A stretch of DNA of 64,000 nucleotides from contig NZ_CP077095.1 of the NCBI RefSeq assembly GCF_014268885.2, forward strand, positions 62,001 to 126,000, written 5' to 3'. The notes beneath the pieces are model-generated. The model worked only from the letters and a program-made list of their open reading frames with translations. It ran no database searches and was not told where the DNA came from. Numbering within the stretch: the first letter of the stretch is position 1; the number at the start of each line of letters is the position of its first letter. The position numbers were made by a program, and so were the translations under genes. This DNA comes from Pseudomonas xantholysinigenes (GTDB lineage Bacteria > Pseudomonadota > Gammaproteobacteria > Pseudomonadales > Pseudomonadaceae). Of this stretch, positions 63,879 to 64,000 are shown piece by piece.

Positions 63879-64000
63879 TTATTGGACGAGAATCGCTTCG
63901 GCCAGTTCACGGTCGCCGACAGAGTGTCGGGCGCAATCCTGGCGCAGGGTGTCGAACGCCGCTTGCAGGCGCGCGCCGCGGATCAGGCCGTCACTGGCGA
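63879..64000 (-). CDS. C-terminal end of a second DUF2388 protein (cut by right edge)
   Basis: The last 40 codons of a frame entering from the right edge read LIRGARLQAAFDTLRQDCA and end in LAEAILVQ, closely matching the C-terminus of the neighbouring DUF2388 protein. It is a tandem paralogue, 35 bp upstream of that gene. The 5' part is outside the window. Confidence 0.85.
   Translation of the reverse strand, partial: ASDGLIRGARLQAAFDTLRQDCARHSVGDRELAEAILVQ

Overview
The window is chromosomal DNA from a high-GC gamma-proteobacterium, almost certainly a Pseudomonas of the P. putida group. The evidence is the gene order katE / zur-znuCB / znuA / thrB / polA / ersA / engB / cytochrome c4 / dsbA / dgcH / ampDh2 / kinB-algB / Ivy gene / gltP, which is the conserved order in this genus, and many copies of the two REP families typical of P. 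putida (a GCGGGCAAGCCCGCTCCCAC type and a GTAGGAGCGGCCTTGTGTCGCGA type). No rRNA, tRNA, CRISPR array, IS element or prophage gene was seen.

Region 1 (1-7279, minus strand) looks like an accessory type I secretion locus. It encodes a TolC-like outer-membrane factor, an RtxB/HlyB-type ABC exporter with a Cys-less C39-like domain, an HlyD adaptor, two small exported proteins that are diverged tandem paralogues of each other, and the first 358 residues of a protein that runs off the left edge. The two small genes and the 5' end of the large one are visibly AT-richer than the rest of the window. This is the least explained part of the sequence.

Region 2 (7500-19876) holds a beta-carbonic anhydrase and SulP transporter pair (inorganic carbon) and then the aa3-type cytochrome c oxidase cluster. 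That cluster contains coxB with a fused cytochrome c domain, coxA, the Cox11 copper chaperone, coxC, a small DUF2909 protein, SURF1, an unrecognised membrane-anchored CxxxC protein, ctaA, ctaB and a SCO protein. Region 3 (19836-28645) has metNIQ (methionine uptake), katE, and the zinc genes: zur-znuC-znuB plus a lipoprotein, divergent from znuA. Region 4 (28706-36773) has thrB, a DUF2782 protein, polA, the sRNA ersA with an AlgU-like promoter, engB, two c-type cytochromes, dsbA and an EEP-family phosphatase/nuclease.

Region 5 (36844-48827) groups signalling and envelope genes: diguanylate cyclase DgcH, amidase AmpDh2, a CSS-EAL phosphodiesterase, the AlgB/KinB two-component system, a BON-domain protein, a three-gene group ending in an Ivy-family lysozyme-inhibitor homologue, and gltP. 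Two sigma-54 promoter motifs lie in front of the BON gene and the three-gene group, next to algB, whose product carries the GAFTGA loop that contacts sigma-54. Two AauR-type boxes lie upstream of gltP. Region 6 (49078-64000) has a fused SpmA/SpmB-like membrane protein, a four-gene MCE lipid-transport operon, a DUF5924 membrane protein, an M16 peptidase, a Na/phosphate cotransporter, TerC, a CitMHS transporter, a GFA-family protein and a DUF4105/DUF2388 gene group cut by the right edge. REP elements sit mostly between convergent genes or at operon ends; one of them is read through by the SCO gene.
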